From W0P28-013 sp051870755 (GTDB taxonomy: Bacteria > Bacteroidota > Bacteroidia > Bacteroidales > Paludibacteraceae), in the NCBI GenBank assembly GCA_051870755.1, contig JBJECE010000036.1:1-64000 (forward strand): 64,000 nt of DNA, in the 5' to 3' direction. Each line of letters starts with the position of its first letter. Position 1 is the stretch's first letter. Positions 1 to 8,263 of the stretch are shown here, piece by piece. Both the position numbers and the translations under genes were made by a program. The notes under the pieces were generated by a model. That model was not told the DNA's origin. It saw only the letters and a list, made by a program, of their open reading frames with translations, and made no database searches.

Positions 1-220
1 ATTTTACGCCGTTTTCACTTGATTTTTCGGCTCGCAGCCTATGCAATTTTTTTGCGCAGAAACTACTTTATCGCGTGTTCTCCCCTTTTCAAGCCTGCCT
101 GCCGGTAGGCAAGTTCAATGCGTCCCTACATTTCTCACTGCTCACTACTAATTGCTCATTTTTTTGACACACCCGCCAAGGTCGGATTTTATTGCTCACT
201 ACTCATTGCTAATTTCTAAT

Positions 221-250
221 TGTAGGGACGCGGCGCACCACGCCCCTACA
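221..250. repeat. Dispersed palindromic repeat (GTAGGGACG family), copy 1
   Basis: The arms TGTAGGG and CCCTACA enclose a GC-rich centre. Related palindromes occur at 275-305 and 4851-4878, with a partial copy at 19182-19206, always between genes. The form is that of a REP-like or very small MITE-like element; no transposase is present to show how it spreads. Confidence 0.75.
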
Positions 251-274
251 ATCTATGTTCTTGGTTCTATGTTC

Positions 275-305
275 TGTAAGGGACGCACCACGGCACGTCC
301 CTACA
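275..305. repeat. Dispersed palindromic repeat (GTAGGGACG family), copy 2
   Basis: This is TGTAAGGGACG, a centre, then CGTCCCTACA, ending four bases from the stop codon of the BspA-like gene. The left arm has one extra A compared with the other copies. Its position could let it act as a 3' hairpin for that transcript. Confidence 0.7.
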
Positions 306-308
306 ACA

Positions 309-3300
309 TTATTTCACCACTACCTTAACGGCAGCATTACCGCTTTTAACCACATAAACACCACACAATGAGCCATTTAGGCGCGTTACGTCGCGGCCAA
401 GCAGGTCGTAGATGCGGAACTCGCCTTCGCACACGATGCGACCGTCTTGCGTGTAGATGTTTGCCAATTCTATTTGCTCGAGGCCAACGGTGCTACCCTC
501 GGTGTTGAACTCGCCGGCATAATGTTTAATCATATTGCCGCCTGCATCTTTGGCATCGAAGGTGTAGGTGTAGTGCGAGGCTGCAACCAAGCCCGTAACC
601 GTGAATTGGAAGCCACTGGTGGTGCCGGCTGACGCATTGGCTCTTGGCGCAAAGGCTATGCCCATCAGTTGGCCGTTGGCATTGAACGTGAGCGTGCAGA
701 ACACCACACCATCTTTGCTGATAACCAACTCGTAGGTGGCTGCGCCTGACTCCGCCGGCCATGTAAACAGCGCTTCGTTTGTAGAGGGCGTAACGCTAAA
801 TTCGGTTACTTGTACCTCTTCGCTGCCGATGCACGAAATGTATTTGAACGAGCCCCAGCACACATGTGTTTGATAAGCCATTAAATTATCGCACGGCACT
901 TTCAGGAACACATTATAGTTGGCAAAAGCAGAGGCATCGCACGAAGGCGGCTCGGCGGCATAGCAAACGATATTGATCAGTTTAGTGCAACCAGCGAATG
1001 CCGAACTGCCTAATTGTGTAACACCTGTACCCAACGAAAGTGCCGCCAAGTTGCTGCAACCGGCAAAGGCCGATGCGCCAACAGAGGTTGTGCCGGCTGA
1101 AGTTTCCACCGATTCGATGTCGGCTAACAGGAACTTCCAAGGTTGGGTTTCGGCGGTGAAGTCGTACATGTCGCCACTGCCCGTGATCAGCAGTTTATTC
1201 TGCTTGTATTCCCAATAGAGGTTATCGCCACACTTGCCGGAGTATGCCAAACCGAACTCTGCTGTCAGCGTGGTGTCGTGCGCGAGCAAAACAGTACGCG
1301 GATTTTCGGTGTTACCATCGCTCCAGCGCGCAAAGGCATAGCCGATTTGCGGCGTGGCAGAAATCACAACGGATTTCGATTCACAGAGTCTCTCCTCTAC
1401 CTGTACACTGCCCTGTTCTTCATCTGCTGTTAGCAGTGTGATGTCGGGAACATCGGTATTGCGAATTTCGGTGAATCGGCTCCATGTATCGGCAGTTTGG
1501 TAGGCTTCGCGGCTCTCGCAAGGACAGCGTAATGTAGCATCAGCCGGCACATTTTCGAACATACCGATATTAGGATCATAGACACAAGTCGGTGGCACTG
1601 TGGGCAGAGCGGTTAGTTCACGCAATGCCGTACAACCATAAAAGGCACCATACCCAATGCTCTCTACAGAAGTACCAATAGTTACCGAGGTTAATCCCGA
1701 ACAATTGAAAAGCACTGAATGTCCAAGAGTATTTACAGAGTTTGGAATCACAATTGATGTTAAATTGGAACACGATCCAAAGGCAAAATACCCGATACTT
1801 TCTACAGAGTTACCAATAGTAACCGAAGTCAACCCTGCACAATCCCCGAACGCATCATTTCCAATACTGATTACGGAATTTGGAATAGTAATGGATGTTA
1901 ATCCGCTACAATTCCAAAATGCTTGAGTGCCAATACTGCGCACTGAATTACCTATGGTTACCGAAGTCAGACCGCTGCAATTACAGAACACATTATCGAC
2001 GATGCTTGTAACAGAGTTTGGAATCGTTACTGAAGTCAGGCTGCTGCAATCAGAGAACGCCCGACTTCCGATGCTCTCTACGGAGTTACCAATCGTTACC
2101 GATGTCAGGCCGCTGCAACCATAGAAAGCTGATACGCCGATGCTTGTTACAGAATTCGGGATAGTTACCGAGGTAATATTGCTACAATTATCAAACGCAT
2201 AAGCTCCAATGCTTACCACGCCATCAGGTATCACTAAATGTTTCACTTCCACATTGTTGAGATATAAATTGTGTGAAAATGCCGTGGGATTGGAAGTATA
2301 ACCCGGAAAGTTAATACCACACCACCCTGCAATATCGCCCGTGTAGTTGGTTTTGCTCAGACTACTACAGCCATAGAACGCATAAGCGCCGATGCTTCCT
2401 ACGGAATTTCCAATAGTTACCGCATTCAAACTCGACAGCCCGTAGCACAAGTAGGCCGGGATATGCTCTACCGCATTGCCAAAGGTAAAGGAGGTAATGG
2501 AACTACTAAAAGATGAAGAACTAAAAGATGAAGAACTAAAAGGTGAAGAACTAAAATCTGCACAATTTTTGGCATTCCACACTACGGAAGTCAGACCGCT
2601 GCGACTGTAGAACGCATACTCTCCGATGCTCGTAACAGAGTTCGGAATCGTTACCGAAGTTAAATTCTCCATCCCGTAGCACAAGTAGGCCGGGATATGC
2701 TCTACCTCGTCGCCAAACGTAAAGGAGGTAATCTTGGAAACTATATCACAAAAAGGTCCGTAATAATATTGACTGTAGTCATCATTGTCATTGTAGTATG
2801 GTGCAAAATCCGCACAATTTTTGGCATTCCACACCACCGAAGTCAGACCACTGCAACCATAGAACGCAGACTTTCCGATGCTCGTAACAGAGTTCGGGAT
2901 CGTTACCGATGTCAGACCGCTGCAATCGTAGAACGCACTATAGCCAATACTCGTAACGGAGTTTGGTATCGTTACCGAAGTCAGACCGGTGCAATCCCAG
3001 AACGCACCTTCTCCAATGCTCGTTACGGAGTAAGTTTTACCATCGTAGGTTACGGTAGTTGGAATAACCACATCGCCTGTGTATTCATTGGTGAATGCGT
3101 TGGCATAACTTCCTCGGTAGGTAACTTGGGCGGTGAGGTTGGCATCGTCAAAGTTGTAATAGATTCCGCCGGAGCAATCGGCGGCCGTGCCAATATACAA
3201 TTGGTCGTTCCCCACTTGTAGTTTAATGTAGAAATCGTAGCAACCATCGGAGGTGCAGTTGTAGCGGTCGGACGACAACGTCACGCTCGATGTGCTATAA

Positions 3301-3533
3301 CTATCCAAAGTTACCGTCCATGCCGTAGCGTTCTCTTGGTCGTAGAGCTGAAAGTAGTCGCCACTTTTTAGCGGAACGCCCAACACCATGTATTCGGTTA
3401 AATCCGGATCACTGTTTCCGGTGTTCAGCGTACAGGCAAAATAGGTAGTACCATTGACCAAAATGCCATAGGACGCAGCCTGCAATGTGATGCAGGTAGC
3501 CAACATTCCAAATAAAAAACTTATTTTTTTCAT
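309..3533 (-). CDS. BspA-like leucine-rich-repeat surface protein with type IX sorting tail
   Basis: A secreted 1074-residue protein, probably a cell-surface binding protein. A signal peptide covers residues 1-19 and ends in LQAASYG. An N-terminal module (about 20-150) precedes a long BspA-type leucine-rich-repeat block (about 160-640) with the recurring phrase LTSVTIPNSVTSIG..AFYGCSG. One InlB-type repeat follows (about 690-755, with GYAFARWSDGNTENPRTV), then a shorter leucine-rich block, an Fn3-like segment (about 885-985) and a C-terminal domain with FRIYDLLGRDVTRL and GVYVVKSG that resembles the Por/type IX sorting domain. BspA proteins bind host or matrix proteins in other Bacteroidota; the ligand here is unknown. 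The gene lies 40 bases after an unknown gene on the same strand, so the two may share a transcript. The module order is visible; surface anchoring by type IX secretion is inferred. Confidence 0.92.
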   Translation of the reverse strand: MKKISFLFGMLATCITLQAASYGILVNGTTYFACTLNTGNSDPDLTEYMVLGVPLKSGDYFQLYDQENATAWTVTLDSYSTSSVTLSSDRYNCTSDGCYDFYIKLQVGNDQLYIGTAADCSGGIYYNFDDANLTAQVTYRGSYANAFTNEYTGDVVIPTTVTYDGKTYSVTSIGEGAFWDCTGLTSVTIPNSVTSIGYSAFYDCSGLTSVTIPNSVTSIGKSAFYGCSGLTSVVWNAKNCADFAPYYNDNDDYSQYYYGPFCDIVSKITSFTFGDEVEHIPAYLCYGMENLTSVTIPNSVTSIGEYAFYSRSGLTSVVWNAKNCADFSSSPFSSSSFSSSSFSSSITSFTFGNAVEHIPAYLCYGLSSLNAVTIGNSVGSIGAYAFYGCSSLSKTNYTGDIAGWCGINFPGYTSNPTAFSHNLYLNNVEVKHLVIPDGVVSIGAYAFDNCSNITSVTIPNSVTSIGVSAFYGCSGLTSVTIGNSVESIGSRAFSDCSSLTSVTIPNSVTSIVDNVFCNCSGLTSVTIGNSVRSIGTQAFWNCSGLTSITIPNSVISIGNDAFGDCAGLTSVTIGNSVESIGYFAFGSCSNLTSIVIPNSVNTLGHSVLFNCSGLTSVTIGTSVESIGYGAFYGCTALRELTALPTVPPTCVYDPNIGMFENVPADATLRCPCESREAYQTADTWSRFTEIRNTDVPDITLLTADEEQGSVQVEERLCESKSVVISATPQIGYAFARWSDGNTENPRTVLLAHDTTLTAEFGLAYSGKCGDNLYWEYKQNKLLITGSGDMYDFTAETQPWKFLLADIESVETSAGTTSVGASAFAGCSNLAALSLGTGVTQLGSSAFAGCTKLINIVCYAAEPPSCDASAFANYNVFLKVPCDNLMAYQTHVCWGSFKYISCIGSEEVQVTEFSVTPSTNEALFTWPAESGAATYELVISKDGVVFCTLTFNANGQLMGIAFAPRANASAGTTSGFQFTVTGLVAASHYTYTFDAKDAGGNMIKHYAGEFNTEGSTVGLEQIELANIYTQDGRIVCEGEFRIYDLLGRDVTRLNGSLCGVYVVKSGNAAVKVVVK
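2506..2557. repeat. In-frame 15-base tandem repeat inside the BspA-like gene
   Basis: Three and a half units of CTAAAAGATGAAGAA (the third has one change) encode a serine/phenylalanine tract of the type SSSFSSSSFSSS on the minus strand. The unit is a multiple of three, so a change in copy number would lengthen or shorten the protein without a frameshift. Confidence 0.85.
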
Positions 3534-3573
3534 GTCGTATTGATATTAAAAGTTAAAAAAATCATTTACAATG

Positions 3574-4392
3574 TCACGGACAAGGTGTAATAGGTGAGGT
3601 GTAATTGCTGAGACGTTTAAGCAAATCGGCTTTCCGGCCTTTCACCTTGATGTTATCCTTGTAGAAGTTGCCGGAGCAAATCAGCCAAATCATCTTGTCC
3701 AATTTGTAGGCAGAGATACCAATGGCGTAGGCATATTCAACAACCTTTTTGTAGATTTGATAGGGGTCGCGGGTGCCGCATCTCTTCTCAAACACATCGG
3801 TAATATGTCTATCGGGTTTGGGATAGTCGTAGCCGATTTCTTTCAGAAAGTCGCACGCGAGCGTAAAATCCATGCCAATAATTTCCTTGGCCAGCCATGC
3901 CGGCAAAGCGGGACGAAGGCGTACATCGTTGTACATCTGCGCAAAACAAGCGCGTAGGTCTATCGTCTTTTTGAATTGGTTCAAAAAACGTGCAGCCGAC
4001 AGAATGCCTTGGCACCATTTTATCCATTGGATACTGTTCGCAGGGAGTTGAATCCCTACCTGTTGCAATGCTTGCCGAATATCGGCATACAACTTCTGTG
4101 CATTCTGCACGTTGGGGTCAGGCACATTAACGTTGCCGAGATATTGACGTGCTATAGACAGAATCACCGAATGGCGCGTGGCGTCCCAATACTGAATGAC
4201 AGGGGTCATCCAAGAACTATTTTGCAACGACCCAATCAAACGGTCGAATATGTCGATGAGGGCTATATCCTGCCCACCGCATACATCCAAATTTGGCTCT
4301 ACGGCGTCGTATTTTTCAAGTTTTACCGCCTTCTCTTTTGCCATTTCGTCAAGCAGTTTCTTGACAATGTCATAAAAATCTTTAGGATTCAT
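3574..4392 (-). CDS. Unknown protein, possible HhH-GPD-like C-terminal region
   Basis: A 272-residue protein with no signal peptide or membrane segment, so probably cytoplasmic. The one recognisable hint is residues 172-201, IIGMDFTLACDFLKEIGY followed by PKPDRHITDVF. This has the shape of the helix-hairpin-helix plus Gly/Pro-Asp region of DNA glycosylases, where a helix with Ala and Leu is followed by a PD or LD segment and a conserved His. In those enzymes the Asp is catalytic; here it would be Asp194. The rest of the sequence did not help, so the assignment to that fold is an inference and activity is uncertain. A consensus promoter lies about 380 bases upstream, and the long leader between them holds a large predicted RNA structure. 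The BspA-like gene follows after 40 bases. Confidence 0.75.
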   Translation of the reverse strand: MNPKDFYDIVKKLLDEMAKEKAVKLEKYDAVEPNLDVCGGQDIALIDIFDRLIGSLQNSSWMTPVIQYWDATRHSVILSIARQYLGNVNVPDPNVQNAQKLYADIRQALQQVGIQLPANSIQWIKWCQGILSAARFLNQFKKTIDLRACFAQMYNDVRLRPALPAWLAKEIIGMDFTLACDFLKEIGYDYPKPDRHITDVFEKRCGTRDPYQIYKKVVEYAYAIGISAYKLDKMIWLICSGNFYKDNIKVKGRKADLLKRLSNYTSPITPCP

Positions 4393-4476
4393 AGAAATTT
4401 TGTTATTCTTGCCTACTCTGTTTTTATCGGATTTTCGGCATGGCTCCGCAGCACCGGAAAGAAAAAAAGGGTTGGT

Positions 4477-4698
4477 GTGTGCGCATAAAAAGAGCGTGGT
4501 GCTTCATAAATGCTTTATTTGGATTGTTGCGGTTCTGGACTACCTAATCTGCCAAATTCACGAATGAAAGCCCACGCGATAACGTGAGTTATTATCAAGC
4601 CTCATTCTCGGCAGATTCATTGAAATTGTCCAGATTTCAACAATCCAAGTTTTGCTTATAACGCTATTTTCTATATGTCTGTTTCAAGATGCGCACAC
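4477..4698 (-). ncRNA. Large structured RNA candidate (nested long hairpin)
   Basis: A set of nested complementary arms spans 222 bases. ATGCGCACAC at 4689-4698 pairs with GTGTGCGCAT at 4477-4486 as a 10-base-pair closing helix. TTGGATTGTTG at 4519-4529 pairs with CAACAATCCAA at 4638-4648, and after a 5/4-base bubble CTGGA pairs with TCCAG. Inside that, AATCTGCC pairs with GGCAGATT, and CACG with CGTG at the tip. The minus strand is chosen because a consensus promoter points into it at 4771-4801. A closing stem, large internal loop and long irregular terminal hairpin recall 6S RNA, but that is only a resemblance. It could instead be a cis-acting leader of the following gene, or a small inverted-repeat element. 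Confidence 0.55.
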
Positions 4699-4770
4699 GA
4701 AAACGAGTTCGTGCTTCTATTCCATAGGCAAAAAATGTTTTTTGTCGTTTGTTTTTGTTTAATTACGCTG

Positions 4771-4801
4771 CAAAGATAGTAAAAATAGTGCAAAGTGCAA
4801 A
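4771..4801 (-). promoter_or_regulatory. Bacteroidota-type promoter
   Basis: On the minus strand TTTG, 19 bases, then TATCTTTG matches the Bacteroides -33/-7 consensus (TTTG, 19-21, TAnnTTTG). A second TTTG lies seven bases further downstream. Transcription would start near 4764 and run into the structured RNA at 4477-4698 and then the unknown gene at 3574-4392. Confidence 0.75.
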
Positions 4802-4850
4802 GTGGAAGAGTGCAAAATAGTTGAAAAGTTTAAGGGTTTAAGAGTTTCAT

Positions 4851-4878
4851 GTAGGGACGTGGCATGCCGCGTCCCTAC
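4851..4878. repeat. Dispersed palindromic repeat (GTAGGGACG family), copy 3
   Basis: This is the cleanest copy: GTAGGGACG and CGTCCCTAC arms around GGCATGCC, self-complementary over 28 bases apart from one G-T pair. It lies in the 4393-5016 gene-free stretch, which otherwise holds the structured RNA, a promoter and the palindrome at 4898-4917. Confidence 0.8.
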
Positions 4879-4897
4879 TTTCTATGTTCTATGCGGA

Positions 4898-4917
4898 CCT
4901 GCCTGCCGGTAGGCAGG
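4898..4917. repeat. Second palindrome family (CCTGCC...GGCAGG)
   Basis: Twenty bases that pair with themselves except for one G-T pair. A shorter relative, TGCCTGCCGGTAGGCA, lies at 96-111. In both places it sits next to a GTAGGGACG-type element, which suggests the two palindromes travel or persist together. Confidence 0.7.
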
Positions 4918-5016
4918 GGAAATGTCGCGCAGCGACAAAGGGTTAAAAATACCACAACACAAACAAATGCGGAGTGAGGAGGTTTTTCTTGCTCCGCATT
5001 CCTAATTGTCTATGTT

Positions 5017-5655
5017 CTAAACATCTATCCTCTCGTCGTAAATGGCACGGCAGCGGCGTTCCAATTCGTTCGGATTGGCAATAAGTGCACGCAATTCGGC
5101 CAAGCCGCGTTCATTCTTCGGACTGTGCAACCACAATTTCAGATAGCCTCCGGCGGCATATTTTTCGTGCAAATGCTCGATGGTACGTTGCAAATGAAAT
5201 TCAAACGGTTGGTCGGGAAAACGGTTCAGACCAAACTGCATGGTGCGACGCAACACAATGTCGGGACAAAGGTCGCGGTCGGCTTCGGCCACAATGGCGC
5301 CATAAATGCTGCGTGGCGGATGCTTGCCCGAGGCGCGATGGTCTTCGATGGCTTCGGCCATCTGCTGCAAGTCGTCGGGCGAAAACCAACGCAACAAATT
5401 GGTGTCTGCCAGCAGAAGTTCGGCCGAATAACTATGGTGCAACTCGCGCCCACGCGCCATGCCGGCATCGTGATAGGCCGCAATGGTGTACACGCGGTTC
5501 ACATCGACATCGTAATTTTGCGCCAACTCAAGGCTTTCGGCTATCACACGACACACATGTTCGCGATTGTGTCCCCGATCGAACGCATCGTACAACGGCA
5601 AAATGTGTGTGTCGATATAATATTTTAATTCATTGTTTATCAATTTGTTATACAA
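5017..5655 (-). CDS. HD-domain phosphohydrolase family protein
   Basis: A 212-residue cytoplasmic protein with the HD signature: His33 in NREHVCRV, His62-Asp63 in AAYHDAGM, His73/His74, His106 and a distal Asp in EADRDL (about 126-128). These are the residues that bind divalent metal in HD phosphohydrolases. The substrate cannot be told from the sequence, and there is no synthetase domain of the RelA/SpoT type. The reading frame has no ATG near its beginning; the start is a TTG one base after the TGA stop of the exchanger gene (TGAATTG), with another TTG twelve bases later. That spacing points to translational coupling. It is the last gene of the operon running from 8695. Confidence 0.85.
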   Translation of the reverse strand: MYNKLINNELKYYIDTHILPLYDAFDRGHNREHVCRVIAESLELAQNYDVDVNRVYTIAAYHDAGMARGRELHHSYSAELLLADTNLLRWFSPDDLQQMAEAIEDHRASGKHPPRSIYGAIVAEADRDLCPDIVLRRTMQFGLNRFPDQPFEFHLQRTIEHLHEKYAAGGYLKLWLHSPKNERGLAELRALIANPNELERRCRAIYDERIDV

Positions 5656-5656
5656 T

Positions 5657-6622
5657 TCAAATAGTCAGTAACAGCCAAGTGAGATAGGCGGCATAGCAGA
5701 GCGACAACACACCGCCTTGCCAGCGTTCCACCCGATGTTGTTTGCCAATGCCGACAAACAGCCACACCAATGCGCAACAACCGGCAGCCACCGATGCATC
5801 GACTATCAGATTGGGATACGATGGCAACGGCCGAATGACGGCACTCACGCCCAAAACGAAAAAGACGTTGAAAATGTTGGAACCGATGACATTGCCGATG
5901 GCCAAATCGGTATTTTTTTTCGCGGCCGCCACTGCCGATGTAGCCAACTCGGGCAACGATGTCCCCAACGCCACTATCGTAACGCCGATAACCGCTTGCG
6001 ACACGCCCCACGCGGCCGCTATATCGACGGCATTGCGCACAATGAGTTCGCCACCAAGTACCAAGCCGCCGATACCGACCACAATCAGCAGCAGTGCCTT
6101 CCACACGGGCATCGGCTTGAACGTTTCAGTCCGATTGTTTCCGTGGCGCGCTATACCGACGGAATGTCCCATAAATAAAGCAAAAATAATCAGCAACAGC
6201 ACGCCATCGAGACGCGATATTTGCGCTGTAGCCGCATCGCCACACAAGCCGAAACATTCGGTGCCCATAAGCAACACGGCCACACCGGCCAGCACGCTCA
6301 ACGGGATGTCGAAACGGCGCGAACTGCGTTGCGAGGCAATGGGATAGATGGCCGCCGACAAACCCAAGATAACCAATACATTGATGATGTTACTGCCTAA
6401 AATGTTGGTCAGCGCTATTTCGCTCGAGCCTTCGATAGCCGCCATGATGTTGACCACCAATTCCGGCGCCGATGTGCCGAACGCCACCACCGTCAGTCCA
6501 ATGACCAAATCGGGCACGTTGAGACGCTTGGCCAATCCCGAAGCGCCATCGACCAACCAATCGGCACCCAAAATCAGCACCACAAATCCGACTACCAACA
6601 ATAAAATATTGAGCCACAACAT
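5657..6622 (-). CDS. Na+/Ca2+ exchanger family protein (CaCA, YrbG-like)
   Basis: A 321-residue inner-membrane antiporter with about ten hydrophobic segments. It shows the two alpha-repeats of the CaCA superfamily, GLTVVAFGTSAPELVVN near residue 42 and GVTIVALGTSLPELATS near residue 220, each followed by GSNIIN or GSNIFN. The acidic residue in TSxPEL of each repeat belongs to the cation site in the family. The likely reaction is exchange of Ca2+ for Na+ or K+ across the inner membrane. It sits 21 bases downstream of the S41 protease gene and one base before the HD gene, so it is a middle gene of that operon. Fit to the family is strong; the ions carried are inferred. Confidence 0.95.
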   Translation of the reverse strand: MLWLNILLLVVGFVVLILGADWLVDGASGLAKRLNVPDLVIGLTVVAFGTSAPELVVNIMAAIEGSSEIALTNILGSNIINVLVILGLSAAIYPIASQRSSRRFDIPLSVLAGVAVLLMGTECFGLCGDAATAQISRLDGVLLLIIFALFMGHSVGIARHGNNRTETFKPMPVWKALLLIVVGIGGLVLGGELIVRNAVDIAAAWGVSQAVIGVTIVALGTSLPELATSAVAAAKKNTDLAIGNVIGSNIFNVFFVLGVSAVIRPLPSYPNLIVDASVAAGCCALVWLFVGIGKQHRVERWQGGVLSLCYAAYLTWLLLTI

Positions 6623-6643
6623 ACTTCTGTTTCTTTTGATGAA

Positions 6644-8248
6644 TTATTTTTCGAGTTCTTGCACGGCACGATGTACCATATCGTCGTACGAGTTGATGTA
6701 CGGGAAAAATCCGTCGTCGCCGAGTATGTTGCGCACGATGTACGATGTAACATGTCGCAAAATGAGCGTACGCGACACTTTTTTATCGATTTCGCTGCCT
6801 TGAATACCTTTTTTGGCCGCATCGTCCACCACTTGGTCGTACAGATTTTGTTGTTGCAGATAGGCCACGAGCGACCGCCAATCGGTAAATTGGTTTAGGC
6901 GTGCGCGGTGCCGCTCCGAATAGTCGAGCGCAAACCGATAGAGATGTGCCCCGTTAACCAATCGGTTGAAATAGGGCGAAACGCCTGTGGTGTCGCGCGG
7001 CACAAAGATGTCGGGCATGATGCCTCCGCCGCCATGCACCTCGCGGCCGCCCTTGGTGCGATAGATGACTGTATCGGCCTGATGGATGCTGTCCTGCGAG
7101 AAAAATTCTCCGTGCAGATAGCGATTGAGCAAATCTGTTTCGTAATCTTCGGCTTTGCCGCGCTCGTAGGGTTTCTGAATGCAACGTCCGGCGGGCGTGT
7201 AGTAGCGCGCCACGGTGAGTCGTACGGCCGAACCGTCGTTAAATTCCATCTGGTTCTGTACCAACCCTTTGCCAAACGAGCGCCGCCCGACGATAATGCC
7301 ACGGTCGTTGTCCTGAATGGCGCCGGCAAAAATTTCGCTTGCCGATGCCGACCACTCGTCGATGAGCACCGCTATGTTCATATCCCGCGCACTGCCGTAG
7401 CCATTGGCTCGCGACTCTTCGCGTGGGTACGATCGACCTTCGACATACACCATCAAATCGTTTCGCGACAGAAATTCGTTCAGCATATCCAACGCCGCAT
7501 TCATGTAGCCGCCGGAATTGCCGCGCAAATCGACAACGACATTGCGAGCATGCGATTTTTGCAGTTTGGCCAACGCCGTCAGGAACTCGTTGTAGGTGGT
7601 AGCGCCAAATTTATTGACGGCGATATAGCCTGTCGTGGGCGTAACCATATAGGCCACATCGACGCTATGCACCGGAATATCGCCGCGCGTGATGTCGAAA
7701 TGCAGCAGTTCGGGGGTGCTGCGCCGCACCACGCTCAAACGCACTTTCGAGCCTTTCGGGCCGCGCAGTTTTTTCATCACCTTTTCGTTGTTTATCTGAT
7801 TGCCCACAAACGCCGTATCGTTCACTTCGACGATGCGGTCGCCATCGAGCAGGCCGGCACGTTCCGAAGGCCCACCGGAAATGACATCGACCACATACAC
7901 AGTATCGTTTTGCAACGAGAATTGCACGCCGATGCCGCTAAACGACCCTTCGAGTTGTTCGTTTACCGCTTCCAAATCGGCAGCCGGTATGTAAGCCGAA
8001 TGCGGGTCGAGTTGTTTGACGATGAGCGGCAAAATGGCTTCGCTGATGCTGTCGGAAACGACGGGATCGACATACACATCGTCGATCAGGCGCAACATCT
8101 CGATGATTTTGTTGTCCGACGAGGTTCTGAAACCGGCCAGCTGTTCGTAAGAGGTTAAAACTTTGTGTCGTACGGTGTACACGCACCCGACAATCATGCC
8201 CACCGCCATTGATACGGCCACAATCAAAGGCACCCAATATTTTTTCAT
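6644..8248 (-). CDS. S41 family C-terminal processing peptidase
   Basis: A 534-residue protease with an N-terminal membrane anchor (about residues 6-25), so the catalytic part faces the periplasm. A PDZ domain spans about 95-175 (FSGIGVQF, SGGPSERAGLLDGDRI). The S41 core follows with LRGNSGGYMNAALDM near 242, the SASASE segment at 300-305 that carries the nucleophile serine, and Lys327 in FGKGLVQ as the general base. Peptidases of this family trim the C-termini of periplasmic or secreted proteins. The gene lies 15 bases after the deaminase gene, a conserved kind of operon in Bacteroidales. About 150 residues beyond the core form a C-terminal extension of unclear role. Confidence 0.95.
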   Translation of the reverse strand: MKKYWVPLIVAVSMAVGMIVGCVYTVRHKVLTSYEQLAGFRTSSDNKIIEMLRLIDDVYVDPVVSDSISEAILPLIVKQLDPHSAYIPAADLEAVNEQLEGSFSGIGVQFSLQNDTVYVVDVISGGPSERAGLLDGDRIVEVNDTAFVGNQINNEKVMKKLRGPKGSKVRLSVVRRSTPELLHFDITRGDIPVHSVDVAYMVTPTTGYIAVNKFGATTYNEFLTALAKLQKSHARNVVVDLRGNSGGYMNAALDMLNEFLSRNDLMVYVEGRSYPREESRANGYGSARDMNIAVLIDEWSASASEIFAGAIQDNDRGIIVGRRSFGKGLVQNQMEFNDGSAVRLTVARYYTPAGRCIQKPYERGKAEDYETDLLNRYLHGEFFSQDSIHQADTVIYRTKGGREVHGGGGIMPDIFVPRDTTGVSPYFNRLVNGAHLYRFALDYSERHRARLNQFTDWRSLVAYLQQQNLYDQVVDDAAKKGIQGSEIDKKVSRTLILRHVTSYIVRNILGDDGFFPYINSYDDMVHRAVQELEK

Positions 8249-8263
8249 GATTCTGTGTGTTTT

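Larger units (their letters stand above)
1..308. other. Intergenic region with dispersed palindromic repeats
   Basis: No gene is seen here. The stretch holds a GCCTGCCGGTAGGC near-palindrome around 97-110, an isolated half of the GTAGGGACG element at about 119-130, two full GTAGGGACG-type palindromes (listed separately) and two imperfect copies of a CTCACTACT...TTGCT phrase around 137-160 and 195-220. It lies downstream of the leftward BspA-like gene, so any transcript entering it is that gene's 3' end. Confidence 0.6.

Noticed and set aside
4477..4698. tmRNA or RNase P RNA at the structured region
   Set aside because: The region is too short and lacks the tRNA-like ends and tag reading frame of tmRNA, and the conserved P4 and ACAGAAA-type segments of RNase P RNA.
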